Below are positions 1 through 9,113 of a DNA stretch of 64,000 nucleotides, one piece after another. The DNA comes from Marinobacter excellens HL-55 (GTDB lineage Bacteria > Pseudomonadota > Gammaproteobacteria > Pseudomonadales > Oleiphilaceae): contig LJZQ01000004.1 in assembly GCA_001314845.1 (NCBI GenBank), positions 62,001-126,000 of the forward strand. Direction: 5' to 3'. The notes under the pieces were generated by a model that had not been told where the DNA came from, did no database searches, and saw nothing but the letters and a program-made list of their open reading frames with translations. Within the stretch, counting starts at the first letter, position 1, and each line of letters opens with the position of its first letter. Position numbers and translations under genes: made by a program.

Positions 1-767
1 GCAAAGAGACCGTCGATGCCGACACCCTGGTGCTCATACATGGCTTTGGCGCCAATAAGGACAACTGGACGCGCCTTGCCAAAGAACTCGAAGGAGAGTT
101 CAACATTTATGCATTTGACCTTCCGGGCCATGGAGACAGCAGCAAGCCCCTGGATATCGGCTACCGGTTTGAAGATCAGGTTCGCTATCTGAATCAGGTA
201 TTCGCTGAACTGGGCATTACCCAGGCGCACATGATGGGCAACTCCATGGGCGGCGCCATCACCGCCCTCTATGCGGCCACCCATCCGGAACAGATTCAGA
301 CCGCCGTACTGTTCGACCCCGCGGGCATTTTTGAGTATGAAAGTGAGCTGGTCGACCTGGTGCTGGACGGCGACAACCCCCTGATCCCGAAAAAGGCAGG
401 CGACTTTGACCGGCTGCTGGATTTTGCCCTCGAGAAGCGACCATTTGTACCCTGGCCAATCTTCGATGTTATGGAAGAAAAAGCCATCGCCAACCGGGAC
501 GTGAACGAAGTCATCTTTGCCGCCATTCGCGACAGCGGCTTTGAACCGGACTTCCGCAACGCCATCACTCACATTGAAGCACCCGTGCTCGTGGTCTGGG
601 GCAAACTTGACCGGGTGATCGATTACCGCAACGCCGATGTCTTTGTTGAGGCTATTCCTGACGCCCGCAAAGCCATACTGGACGACGTAGGCCATGCCCC
701 GATGGTTGAAGTGCCGGCAGAGTCCGCACGGTTGTTTCGTGAGTTTCTGGTTGACAGCCAACATTGA
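1..767 (+). CDS. alpha/beta hydrolase, 5' end outside window
   Basis: Serine hydrolase of the alpha/beta fold. The reading frame is open to the first base of the window, and residues before the first possible GTG (position 30) already fit the fold, so the true start lies upstream. Visible elements are the HGFGANKDNW oxyanion strand, the nucleophile elbow GNSMGG, an acidic residue in GKLDRVID and the catalytic histidine in GHAP. The cap region between elbow and Asp is of ordinary size. No signal peptide can be judged because the N-terminus is missing. Substrate unknown; small lipase, esterase or C-C hydrolase are all possible. It ends 78 bases before the next gene on the same strand. Confidence 0.85.
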   Translation, partial: KETVDADTLVLIHGFGANKDNWTRLAKELEGEFNIYAFDLPGHGDSSKPLDIGYRFEDQVRYLNQVFAELGITQAHMMGNSMGGAITALYAATHPEQIQTAVLFDPAGIFEYESELVDLVLDGDNPLIPKKAGDFDRLLDFALEKRPFVPWPIFDVMEEKAIANRDVNEVIFAAIRDSGFEPDFRNAITHIEAPVLVVWGKLDRVIDYRNADVFVEAIPDARKAILDDVGHAPMVEVPAESARLFREFLVDSQH

Positions 768-845
768 AACCTTCGACTACTACATTTAACACCTGAAAGA
801 CGGTAGGCTTCGGGTTCTCTTTTAACCCCGTGATAAGCACCCGCT

Positions 846-2417
846 ATGCCCGAAGCCATCTGGATTTCCTTCGCTTTTACCCTTGGCCTGTTTGTTAAGG
901 CGATCGGCCTCCCCCCCCTGGTAGGTTACCTCGCCGCCGGCTTTGCGCTGAGCGGCATGTCTGTCATGACAGGCATCGAGGTTGAAGAAACGGCCGTGCT
1001 AAAGCACATCGCGCACCTGGGCGTCTTGTTGCTGTTATTTACGGTTGGGCTCAAGCTCAAACTTCGGTCGATAGTCAGCCCGGAAGTCATCGGCGGAAGC
1101 CTGCTGCACTTCTCAATCACCTGCCTGGTATTCGCCCCAGGGTTGTATTGGCTTCTTGATCTGGACTGGACAACGGCCCTGATGCTTGCCATTGCCCTGT
1201 CGTTTTCCAGCACGGTATTGGCAGCAAAAGTTCTAGAGAGCAAGCGTGAACTACGAGCATTTCATGGTCGTGTTGCAATTGGTATTCTGATCATGCAAGA
1301 CCTGATCGCCTTGGTTGTGATGAGCATTGCTGCTGGCAAATCTCCTTCCGAATGGGCGCTCCTGATCTTTGGACTACCCCTACTAAGACCGTTTTTATTC
1401 CGATTACTGGACGCCAGTGGACACGATGAACTGCTTGTACTCCTGGGCTTGCTGCTGGCACTGGTTGTGGGGGGGCTGGGCTTTGAAGCCGTCGGGCTGA
1501 GTTCAGAACTCGGTGCGCTGATCTTCGGTGCGATGCTGGCCAACCATCCACGATCCCAGGAACTCGCCAAGTCCTTATGGAGCGTAAAAGAAGTCTTTCT
1601 CGTCGGCTTTTTCCTGCAGATCGGCATTGGCGGGCTACCGGATCAGCAAGCACTTACATTTGCGGTTGTGACCGCATTAGTCCTGCCTTTGAAGGGCATT
1701 CTGTTCTACTTCCTGTTGCTGCTTTTCCGTTTGCGCGCCCGCAGCAGCTTTCTGACCTCGCTATCGCTCACCAACTACAGCGAATTCGGCCTGATCGTCG
1801 CCAGTGTTGCCCTACCCGAATGGCTGGTGCCGCTAGCCATCACCGTGTCGATTTCCTTTGTCATTTCAGCCCCGCTAAATCGCTTTGCGCATGGCATCTA
1901 TGAGAAAATCGGCTACCGGATTTCCCGTTTTGAAAGCCACAAACGACACCCGGACGAACAACCGATTTCACTCGGCGATACCAGAATTCTGGTTATGGGT
2001 ATGGGGCGGACCGGTACGGCAACCTACGATTGGCTATTACCCCACGAGCCTAAACTGATGGGGCTTGACTCCGATCCGGCCAAAACCGAACAGCATCAAA
2101 ACCAGGGGCGCAATGTTGTGTTCGCAGACGCCGAAGACACCACGTTCTGGGAGGGCCTTCATATGCCAGACCTGCAATCAGTTGTCCTCGCCATGAACGA
2201 CATCGAAGGCAAACTGATTGCTGCCCGCATGCTGCGTAAACTTGGCTTCACGGGTTATATTGTGGCCCACACCATGTATGCCGACGAAGCGAAAAAAATA
2301 CACGAGGCAGGCGCAGACGACGCCTACCTGACCATGAGCGAGACCGGTGTTGCCTTAGCCAGCCACCTGATGGAGAAGACCGAACTTCAACCAAGCCCAG
2401 CTCAACAGCCATCTTAA
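846..2417 (+). CDS. CPA2 family K+/H+ antiporter with TrkA-N domain (KefB/YbaL-like)
   Basis: Inner-membrane monovalent cation:proton antiporter. The first 380 or so residues are strongly hydrophobic with about twelve membrane segments and CPA2-like stretches (AIALSFSSTVLAAKVL, GILIMQDLIALVV, SSELGALIFGAMLAN). A cytosolic Rossmann domain follows, with the nucleotide-binding turn GMGRTG near residue 387. The family exchanges K+ or Na+ for H+ and is gated by ligands at the RCK/TrkA-N domain. The 523-residue length is normal for YbaL-like members. Ion specificity cannot be read from the sequence. It may share transcription with the downstream methyltransferase 46 bases away. Confidence 0.88.
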   Translation: MPEAIWISFAFTLGLFVKAIGLPPLVGYLAAGFALSGMSVMTGIEVEETAVLKHIAHLGVLLLLFTVGLKLKLRSIVSPEVIGGSLLHFSITCLVFAPGLYWLLDLDWTTALMLAIALSFSSTVLAAKVLESKRELRAFHGRVAIGILIMQDLIALVVMSIAAGKSPSEWALLIFGLPLLRPFLFRLLDASGHDELLVLLGLLLALVVGGLGFEAVGLSSELGALIFGAMLANHPRSQELAKSLWSVKEVFLVGFFLQIGIGGLPDQQALTFAVVTALVLPLKGILFYFLLLLFRLRARSSFLTSLSLTNYSEFGLIVASVALPEWLVPLAITVSISFVISAPLNRFAHGIYEKIGYRISRFESHKRHPDEQPISLGDTRILVMGMGRTGTATYDWLLPHEPKLMGLDSDPAKTEQHQNQGRNVVFADAEDTTFWEGLHMPDLQSVVLAMNDIEGKLIAARMLRKLGFTGYIVAHTMYADEAKKIHEAGADDAYLTMSETGVALASHLMEKTELQPSPAQQPS

Positions 2418-2463
2418 ATATCAACGTCCAAGGGTAAGGATGCCAACTATATGAGACCCTGCC

Positions 2464-3105
2464 ATGTTTGACCTTGATGAAATGACCCGCGGCAGCATGA
2501 CCCAGATGACATCGCTGCATGAACATCGGCTGGACTTTGTGGCACGCACCCTCTGTAGTCGGGGAGGAAAAACAGTGCTGGATCTTGGCTGCGGCTCCGG
2601 CTCGCTACTTTACCGGCTGGCCAAGACTCCGGAATTCGAGCGGATTGTGGGCCTTGAGCAGTCGGGCGTGTCTATCCGCCAGGCTCGACTGAACCTGGCA
2701 AACTGGATCGAAGACCGTCCCGATCGCATTCGCCTCGTGACCGGTTCCTACAGCGAACCGCAACCCGAACTCACCGGCTTCGACCTTGCCGCCATGGTTG
2801 AAACCATCGAACACGTGAATCCGTCGGAACTGTCAAAAGTCGAGCTTGCCGTGTTTGGTAGAATGCGCCCGACGTTCCTGTTCATGACCACGCCCAACAG
2901 TGAATACAACCCACTGTTTGACCTGGAACCCGGAGAGTTTCGCGAAGAAGACCATAAATTCGAGTGGAACCGCATGAAATTCCGCCAGTGGGCCAGCGGC
3001 GTGGCCAACCGCAACGGCTACAGCGTCCGCATTGGCGGCATCGGTGACCAGCACCCGGATCTAGGCCACCCCACCCAGACCGCCGCGTTTGAATTAATCG
3101 CTTAA
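2464..3105 (+). CDS. Hen1-like 3'-terminal RNA ribose 2'-O-methyltransferase domain protein
   Basis: SAM-dependent methyltransferase of 213 residues. Motif I is LDLGCGSGS (residues 39-47). The Hen1-specific metal site is complete: Glu113, Glu116 and His117 in ETIEH, and His164 in EEDHKFEW, with the spacing seen in bacterial and plant Hen1. The stretches FGRMRP, TTPNSEYN and FEWNRMKFRQW are also Hen1-like. Known Hen1 enzymes methylate the 2'-OH of the 3'-terminal ribose of RNA; bacterial Hen1 carries an extra N-terminal domain and works with the repair enzyme Pnkp. Here only the methyltransferase domain is present and no Pnkp, ligase or kinase is nearby. The RNA target is unknown. The 3' end overlaps the convergent EgtB/SenA-like gene by 12 bases. 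Confidence 0.75.
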   Translation: MFDLDEMTRGSMTQMTSLHEHRLDFVARTLCSRGGKTVLDLGCGSGSLLYRLAKTPEFERIVGLEQSGVSIRQARLNLANWIEDRPDRIRLVTGSYSEPQPELTGFDLAAMVETIEHVNPSELSKVELAVFGRMRPTFLFMTTPNSEYNPLFDLEPGEFREEDHKFEWNRMKFRQWASGVANRNGYSVRIGGIGDQHPDLGHPTQTAAFELIA

Positions 3106-4461
3106 TGCACAGGTGCGGAAACCGGTATAAGCATCGTTACGCACAGGCAGATAGGCCTGCCGGTAAGTGCCCCGGATCAGATTCGATGAGGTGGCACAGC
3201 CACCGCCTCGGGTCACCTTGTGATCACCAAACTGCAGTGTCGACATAAACGGATACATATCCACCTTGAACCCGTCATAAGGCAAGAACTGACTGCTGGT
3301 CCACTCCCAAACAGTACCCACCATCTGCCGGCAACCAAAGGGACTGTCTCCTGCCGGATAATCAAATACCGGATTACGGGCCATGGACCGGGCATCCATA
3401 TCCACCCGCGAGCAATCCGGCGCCTCATTGCCCCAGGGATAACGCCGGAACGACACTCCCGGTTTGTTGGCCAGCGCAGCCACCTCCCACTCATACTCCG
3501 TCGGCAACCGCCGCCCGGCCCAATTACACCAGGCCTCAGCCTCCCAGTAAGTCACATGAGTGACCGGCGCGTCAGGCTCCGGTGACAACCACTGATCAAA
3601 CACCCGCTCCTGCCACTGTTTCTCATGCCAGCGCCAATACAGCGGATGCCTGGGCGAGCGCATCATCGGCTCAGAGGCGCCATGCACCAACGCCACATCC
3701 ACCTCCGACTCCAGCCACCTGCGCCCTCCAAACGACCACAACTCCTGCCGCTGATAGCCACCGTCCTCAACAAACACCAGAAACTCCCGATTGGTCACCG
3801 GCGTTCGACTCATCGCAAACGCCTGCAACTCCACCTCAAACCGCGGCTTCTCGGCATCAAAGGCAAAATCCCCACCGGCAAAATCATCCGACTCGCCCGG
3901 CATGCCGATCAACCAACGCCCGGCCGGAATCTCCACATCCCCGCTGACCGGCTGACCCGGCGCAGGGCGATCACCCTTAAACTCCGCCGGCGCCGGATAG
4001 CCCACCGTCTGCCGGCACCAGATCAGAGACTCGATGTGCATGTTCTGATGAAACACCGCATACCGGTAGAGATACAGCTCCCGATCCGTCAGTTCCCGAC
4101 TCTGAATACGCTCGGCCATCCGTTCGTAGATGGTATTGAAATATTTGAGGGTTTCCGCACGCCCCGGAAACAGATCCCGCCGCCAGCGATCACGGTGTTC
4201 AACGTGAAAAGAGTCCCACAAGTCATCCATTGAAGGATCGTAACTGGGCGTTCCATCCAACAGGTTGAACACGAACACCTCGTAGAAGAATGCTGAGTGG
4301 CCCATTTCCCACAGGGGCGGATTCACACCCGGGTGGTATGGCACATCCAGCCTCTCCTCTGGAAGGGAACGAACCAGCCGCTCAGTGCGGGAACGGGCCA
4401 GCTCCAACTCTTCCAATATTTGTGCCTTGTAGCTTTCAGCTACCATATCTTCAGACTCCAT
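3094..4461 (-). CDS. EgtB/SenA-family non-heme iron sulfoxide (or selenoxide) synthase
   Basis: About 455 residues: an N-terminal DinB-like helical domain followed by an FGE-sulfatase-like domain. Iron ligands match EgtB exactly in spacing: His55 in EMGH, then His138 and His142 in HQNMHIE. C-terminal family stretches include RRLPTEYEWE, MVGTVWEWTSS and GGGCATSSN. EgtB makes the C-S bond of ergothioneine; SenA is its selenium paralogue. No egtD, senB or senC lies nearby, so the substrate is open; the PPLWEMGH context looks to me closer to SenA than to classical EgtB. The ATG at 4461 has GGGAG nine bases upstream; a longer frame to 4575 would run into the inverted repeat and is rejected. Confidence 0.75.
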   Translation of the reverse strand: MESEDMVAESYKAQILEELELARSRTERLVRSLPEERLDVPYHPGVNPPLWEMGHSAFFYEVFVFNLLDGTPSYDPSMDDLWDSFHVEHRDRWRRDLFPGRAETLKYFNTIYERMAERIQSRELTDRELYLYRYAVFHQNMHIESLIWCRQTVGYPAPAEFKGDRPAPGQPVSGDVEIPAGRWLIGMPGESDDFAGGDFAFDAEKPRFEVELQAFAMSRTPVTNREFLVFVEDGGYQRQELWSFGGRRWLESEVDVALVHGASEPMMRSPRHPLYWRWHEKQWQERVFDQWLSPEPDAPVTHVTYWEAEAWCNWAGRRLPTEYEWEVAALANKPGVSFRRYPWGNEAPDCSRVDMDARSMARNPVFDYPAGDSPFGCRQMVGTVWEWTSSQFLPYDGFKVDMYPFMSTLQFGDHKVTRGGGCATSSNLIRGTYRQAYLPVRNDAYTGFRTCALSD

Positions 4462-4484
4462 AGAATCCAGCTCCCCAGTTACGG

Positions 4485-4597
4485 GAAGTAGTGGTGGGAA
4501 GGCCTTTTGGAAACCTTGCGGAGCCAAGGATGGCGGAGCAGAGCGTACATGGATGTATCCACAGCGTGTTTCCAAAAGGCCTTCCCACCACTACTTC
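4485..4597. repeat. perfect 30-bp inverted repeat with 53-bp centre
   Basis: Bases 4485-4514 are the exact reverse complement of 4568-4597. The 53-base centre (4515-4567) is not self-complementary over its length but contains ACATGGATGT. The element lies between the EgtB/SenA-like gene and the RND terminator. The arrangement looks like a dispersed intergenic palindromic unit (REP or MITE-like) or a large leader hairpin for the gene to the left. No second copy was seen in this window. Confidence 0.9.
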
Positions 4598-4621
4598 TTA
4601 CTCAAAAACAGGATAACAAAG

Positions 4622-4655
4622 AAAAAACCGCCGGGGGCAGAAACCCGCGGCGGTT
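4622..4655 (-). terminator. intrinsic terminator of the RND operon
   Basis: Read on the minus strand, a GC-rich hairpin (AACCGCCG/CGGCGGTT stem extended by GGG/CCC with one bulge) is followed by TTTTTT. It lies about 43 bases after the stop codon of the RND permease. Confidence 0.8.
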
Positions 4656-4697
4656 CGGTAGCTATGGATACGATAGGTAAAACGGAATCAGCTCAAC

Positions 4698-7600
4698 CTA
4701 CGCTGCCTTCCTGTGGCTTTTTCGCCAATCGGCCAGATCTTCGATCAGCTTGTAGAACAACGGCACAAAGAACAGCGCCAGAGTACTGGCTGCCAGCATA
4801 CCGCCGACCACCACCGTACCGATCTCCTGGCGACTGACCGCACCAGCTCCGGAACTGAACGCCAACGGCAGCGTACCCACAATAAACGTCAACGCAGTCA
4901 TCATAATCGCCCGGAAACGCTGACGTGCCGCGGTGCTGGCCGCCTCAAACGAACTCATACCCGCCTTCCGGTTCTGGGCCGCAAACTCCACGATCAAAAT
5001 GGCGTTTTTGGCCGCCAGACCAATCAACACCAGCAGACCCACCTGGAAATAGATATCATTCGGGAACCCCCGCCACAAAGACGCCAGCGCCGCACCGAAC
5101 ACACCAAACGGTACTGCCGTTGCGACGGCCACCGGCAAGCCCCAACGCTCATATTGGGCCGCCAGAATCAGGAACACCAGCAGCAGGCCCATGCCAAACG
5201 CCAGCGCACCGGAATCCGCCGAATCCTGCAACTGATAGGCCTCACCCGTCCAGCCCAGCAACGTATTGCGATCAAACTGCTCACCCGCAACCGCCTGTAG
5301 CGCCTGAATTGCATCACCGGTGGTGTAGCCTGGGCCCGGATCCGCCAGCAGCTTGGCCGCAGGGTTCACGTTGAACCGGTTCAGAATATCCGGACCACTG
5401 GTGCGCTCCAGGTTGACCAGAGAGCTCAGCGGGATCATCTCGCCATAGTTGGAACGGACAAACACCTTACGCAGATCGTCCGGATGGCTGCGGAACTCCC
5501 CTTCAGATTGCAGATTTACCTGCCAGTTACGGCCCTGCAGAGTGAAGTCGTTCACGTACAACCCCCCAAACGTGCTCTGCATGGTGGTAAAGATCTGATC
5601 AATCGGCACACCCGCAGCCTGTGCTTTCTCTCGGTCTACGTTGGCCTGATAGCGGGGAATGCCGGTGTCCAGGGTAACCCGGACATTCTGCAGTTCCGGG
5701 CGCTCATTAGCGGCCTGGGTGAACTGATCCGCCATTGCCTTGATTTCAGTCGGGGTACGCCCGCCTCTGGCCTGGATATAGCCCTCAACGCCCCCAGTGG
5801 TGGAGAGTCCCTGGATTGGCGGCGGCGAGAATGCCATCACAAAGGCCTCTGGCATGCCAGCGCCAATGCCCATCACCTTGTCGGCAATCTCAGCAGCACC
5901 CTGGCCTTCGCCTTCCCGCTCGGCCCAATCCTCCAGCGTCACAAAAGCAACGCCACTGTTGGTCCGCAAAGCGCTGGAGATGATGTCAAAGCCGGCGAAC
6001 GCGACGACGTCCTTCACCTCTGGCAAGTCGAGCATCTGCTCCACCAGTTCATCGCGAGTCTGTTCGGCTCTGCTAAGGGAAGACGTTGCAGGCAGCGATA
6101 ACGCCGTCAGCACGAACCCCTGGTCTTCTTGTGGCACCAGGCCAGTCGGCATTCGGTCAAGCAGGAAGACCACACCGCCAATCATGGCGGCAAACAGTAA
6201 AACACCCACAATTGCGTGCCTCAAAAGCCAGTCAACACCGGCGGAGAATCCGTTGGTCAGCCTATCGAAACCGGCGTCAAACCAACGGAATACCGTCAAC
6301 TGCTTACCTTCGTCTTTACCCAGCAGCAGTGCACACATGGCCGGCGTCAAGGTCAACGCCACCACGCCGGAAATCACCACCGATACCGCAATGGTGATGG
6401 CAAATTGCCGATACAGTTCGCCACTCAGCCCTCCAAGGAAAGCCACCGGGGCGAACACGGCCACCAGCACCAGCGTGGACGACACCACCGCGCCCGACAC
6501 CTGACCAATCGTAGCGACTGCGGCGTTGTAGGCTGACATGCCTTCTTCTTTCATTAATCGTTCAGCGTTCTCCATGATGATGATGGCATTATCCACCACC
6601 ACCCCAATGGCCAGTATCAGCCCGAACAGAGTCAGAAGATTGACCGAAAAACCTAGGGCCTGCATGCCCGCGAAGGTGCCAATCAGCGACACCGGAATGG
6701 CAATCAGTGGAATCAACGTGGCCTTGATATGCTGCAGGAACAGGAAAGTAACCAGCACCACCAGCAAGACCGCCACCACAAACGTGCTGATCACCTCCTG
6801 AATGGAGATATCAATAAACCGGGTGGTGTCGTAGGGCGCGCTGTATTCCAGTCCTTCCGGGAAGCGTTCGGAAATCTCGGCCATGGCCTGATTGACCGCA
6901 TCGGCAGCGTCCAGCGCGTTGGCACCAGGCTGCAGGTATACCCCCATCGGAACGGTCGCGCCGCCATTGTAGGTGGCCGCAAAGTCATAGTTCTGGGCAC
7001 CCAACTCTATGCGGGCCACATCCTTCAGTCGCAGTGAGGCACCTTGCTCATCGCTTCGCAGGATCACTTCGCCGAATTCTTCCGGGCTGGTCAGTCGGCC
7101 CGGGGCCGATACGCTGAAGGTAAAGGCCTGGCCCTCGGGTGCCGGCTCTGCACCGATCCTGCCGGCCGCAAACTGGGCATTCTGGGCCCTGAGCGATGCC
7201 GCCACATCGCCGGGAGTCAGCTCATACTGGGCCAGTTTGTCTGGCCGCAACCAGACCCGCATCGAGTAATCCTGCGCCCCAAACAATGAGGCATCACCAA
7301 TACCCGGCAAGCGCACCAGTTCGTCCAGCACATTGAGCAGGGCATAGTTGGATATCTCCACCACATCCATCGAGTTGTCCGGAGATGACAGGGTAATAAC
7401 CTGCAGAATAGAGGTCGACCTGGCCTCTACTTTCAGGCCCTGATCCCGGACCGACTGAGGCAGTCGCGCCAACGCCTGCTGTACGCGGTTGTTGACGTTG
7501 ATGGTAGCCTGGTCAGGATCGGTTCCGATCTCGAAGGAAACCGTCACCCGGAAACTTCCAGAGTCCGTCGCGTTGGACTCCAGATAAATCATGTCATCAA

Positions 7601-7814
7601 CGCCGTTGATTTCCTGCTCCAGTGGCGCCACCACGGAATCGGCAATAACACCGGCACTGGCACCCGGAAAGCGACCATCAACCACCACTTGTGGCGGCAC
7701 TACGTTGGGGTACTGCTCCACGGGCAGACCCACAAGAGACAGCGCACCGCCCAGCGTGATGATGATCGAGACGACCGTCGCAAAGATCGGCCGGTCTATA
7801 AATGTGCGCAACAT
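4698..7814 (-). CDS. RND efflux pump inner-membrane transporter, HAE1 family (AcrB/MexB-like)
   Basis: Proton-driven multidrug exporter of 1038 residues, the usual length. It starts MLRTFIDRPIFATV, has two large periplasmic loops and the duplicated six-helix halves. TM4 carries GVVVDNAIIIMEN at 404-416, so the second aspartate of the AcrB D407/D408 pair is Asn409 here; the TM10 lysine is present in LAAKNAILIVEFA. The start codon overlaps the stop of the adaptor gene by one base (TGATG), so the two are translationally coupled. No TolC-like gene is in the operon. Expression is probably controlled by the divergent TetR gene. Substrates unknown. Confidence 0.93.
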   Translation of the reverse strand: MLRTFIDRPIFATVVSIIITLGGALSLVGLPVEQYPNVVPPQVVVDGRFPGASAGVIADSVVAPLEQEINGVDDMIYLESNATDSGSFRVTVSFEIGTDPDQATINVNNRVQQALARLPQSVRDQGLKVEARSTSILQVITLSSPDNSMDVVEISNYALLNVLDELVRLPGIGDASLFGAQDYSMRVWLRPDKLAQYELTPGDVAASLRAQNAQFAAGRIGAEPAPEGQAFTFSVSAPGRLTSPEEFGEVILRSDEQGASLRLKDVARIELGAQNYDFAATYNGGATVPMGVYLQPGANALDAADAVNQAMAEISERFPEGLEYSAPYDTTRFIDISIQEVISTFVVAVLLVVLVTFLFLQHIKATLIPLIAIPVSLIGTFAGMQALGFSVNLLTLFGLILAIGVVVDNAIIIMENAERLMKEEGMSAYNAAVATIGQVSGAVVSSTLVLVAVFAPVAFLGGLSGELYRQFAITIAVSVVISGVVALTLTPAMCALLLGKDEGKQLTVFRWFDAGFDRLTNGFSAGVDWLLRHAIVGVLLFAAMIGGVVFLLDRMPTGLVPQEDQGFVLTALSLPATSSLSRAEQTRDELVEQMLDLPEVKDVVAFAGFDIISSALRTNSGVAFVTLEDWAEREGEGQGAAEIADKVMGIGAGMPEAFVMAFSPPPIQGLSTTGGVEGYIQARGGRTPTEIKAMADQFTQAANERPELQNVRVTLDTGIPRYQANVDREKAQAAGVPIDQIFTTMQSTFGGLYVNDFTLQGRNWQVNLQSEGEFRSHPDDLRKVFVRSNYGEMIPLSSLVNLERTSGPDILNRFNVNPAAKLLADPGPGYTTGDAIQALQAVAGEQFDRNTLLGWTGEAYQLQDSADSGALAFGMGLLLVFLILAAQYERWGLPVAVATAVPFGVFGAALASLWRGFPNDIYFQVGLLVLIGLAAKNAILIVEFAAQNRKAGMSSFEAASTAARQRFRAIMMTALTFIVGTLPLAFSSGAGAVSRQEIGTVVVGGMLAASTLALFFVPLFYKLIEDLADWRKSHRKAA

Positions 7815-8983
7815 CAGTCTGCGCCCTCCCCGCCATCATCGTTGGTGACATTAACCTCAGCGCCGTCGCGCAGGTTAACCAGGCCGCTGACGATGTAACG
7901 ATCACCGGCATCCAGGCCGCTCAGCAGTATCTGCCGACCATCGCTGACCGGGCCCAGCTCAACCTGCCGGCTGCGGGCTTTACCCTCATCATCAACCACA
8001 AAAACCACCTGGTTTTCTCCGGACTGGCCGATGGCCTTCTCCGGCACCGTGATGACATCTTCGAAATTCTGCAGCTCAACCCTTACCCGAACAAACTGAC
8101 CCGGCACAATGACATTTTCCGGATTGGGGAAGACCGCCCGAGCCGATACCGTGCCAGTACGCGGATCAAGAGTGGACGCAGTGAAATCAATGCGCCCCTC
8201 GCGCTCGTACTCCTCACCGTTCGCCATAATCAGCCTGGCAGACACATTCTGCTCCTCACCCGTACCGACCATTCCCTCACGGGCCACCCGGCGAATATTG
8301 GCATCGTTCTCCGGCAACGCGAAACGTACGTGAATCGGGTCCAGTTGCACTATGGTGGTCAGCAAGGTGCCGGTATCGATAAGACTGCCTTCCGGGAAAT
8401 CTTCCAGACTGGTTACTCCGCGAACCGGCGCGGTAACCTCAGTATAGCCAAGGTTCAGTTCGGCCTGCGACACGCCAGCATTGGCCACCGCCAAGTTGGC
8501 CTCCGCCAACTCCTGTGCGGATTGAGCAGAATCACGCTCCCGCTCACTCACCGCATTACGCTGAAACAGCGAAGATATCCGGTTCCACTCACGCTCAGCC
8601 TGGCGCAGATCAGCCTGGGCTACCTGGCTCTGGGCTCTTGCCCGCTGCAAGGCCGCCTCTGCCGGCTTTCGGTCAATGCGGAATAGCGCATCACCCTCTC
8701 GCACCATCTGGCCCTCGTTATACAGGCGCTCTTCCAGAATGCCTTGTATACGCGCACGAACCTCCACCTCACGGGCACCTCTGGCACGGCCGGCGTAATC
8801 CTGTCTGACACTCACGTCTTCGCTCTTGGCGGTCTCTACAACCACTGCGGCCGGTGGCATACCACCATCCTGCTGACCATCCGATTCGTCATTACTACAG
8901 CCCACCAGCAGTAGGAAAAAAGACAGGCCGACAACCACAAGCCCTCTCGGGACCGTTGGACGTTGGGACAGTTGTTTTGGCAT
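7814..8983 (-). CDS. RND efflux periplasmic adaptor (membrane fusion protein, AcrA/MexA-like)
   Basis: Lipoprotein adaptor of 389 residues linking the RND transporter to an outer-membrane channel. The N-terminus has a charged n-region, a hydrophobic core and the lipobox LLVGC at about residues 26-30. Biotinyl-lipoyl-like halves (RARIQGILEERLYNEGQMV and LNLGYTEVTAPVRGVT) flank a helical hairpin around residues 100-170. AGGAG lies eight bases before the ATG. It is the first gene of a two-gene operon with the transporter and is divergent from the TetR gene; the AcrR-like operator sits 58 bases upstream of its start. Confidence 0.93.
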   Translation of the reverse strand: MPKQLSQRPTVPRGLVVVGLSFFLLLVGCSNDESDGQQDGGMPPAAVVVETAKSEDVSVRQDYAGRARGAREVEVRARIQGILEERLYNEGQMVREGDALFRIDRKPAEAALQRARAQSQVAQADLRQAEREWNRISSLFQRNAVSERERDSAQSAQELAEANLAVANAGVSQAELNLGYTEVTAPVRGVTSLEDFPEGSLIDTGTLLTTIVQLDPIHVRFALPENDANIRRVAREGMVGTGEEQNVSARLIMANGEEYEREGRIDFTASTLDPRTGTVSARAVFPNPENVIVPGQFVRVRVELQNFEDVITVPEKAIGQSGENQVVFVVDDEGKARSRQVELGPVSDGRQILLSGLDAGDRYIVSGLVNLRDGAEVNVTNDDGGEGAD

Positions 8984-9040
8984 GGCACGATCTCCTGAAA
9001 AACCGGTGTTGACTGAAAGCGGGGTAAAGGCCGCCTAAAA

Positions 9041-9064
9041 TACATTCAGTCGTGTATGTATGTA
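9041..9064. promoter_or_regulatory. putative TetR (AcrR/TtgR-type) operator
   Basis: A 24-bp imperfect palindrome, TACATTCAGT then CGTGTATGTATGTA, lies between the adaptor gene and the divergent TetR gene. From memory it resembles the E. coli AcrR operator (TACATACA, 8 bases, TGTATGTA). It is placed to repress both directions. Confidence 0.65.
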
Positions 9065-9113
9065 AACTGCTATACGATATACTGCGGTTTTTTCGAGCAG
9101 ATGACACTGCACC

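Noticed and set aside
4462-4575. N-terminal extension of the EgtB/SenA-like protein through the inverted repeat
   Set aside because: The extra 38 residues are translated from the palindromic element and lack homology; ATG 4461 has a ribosome-binding site.
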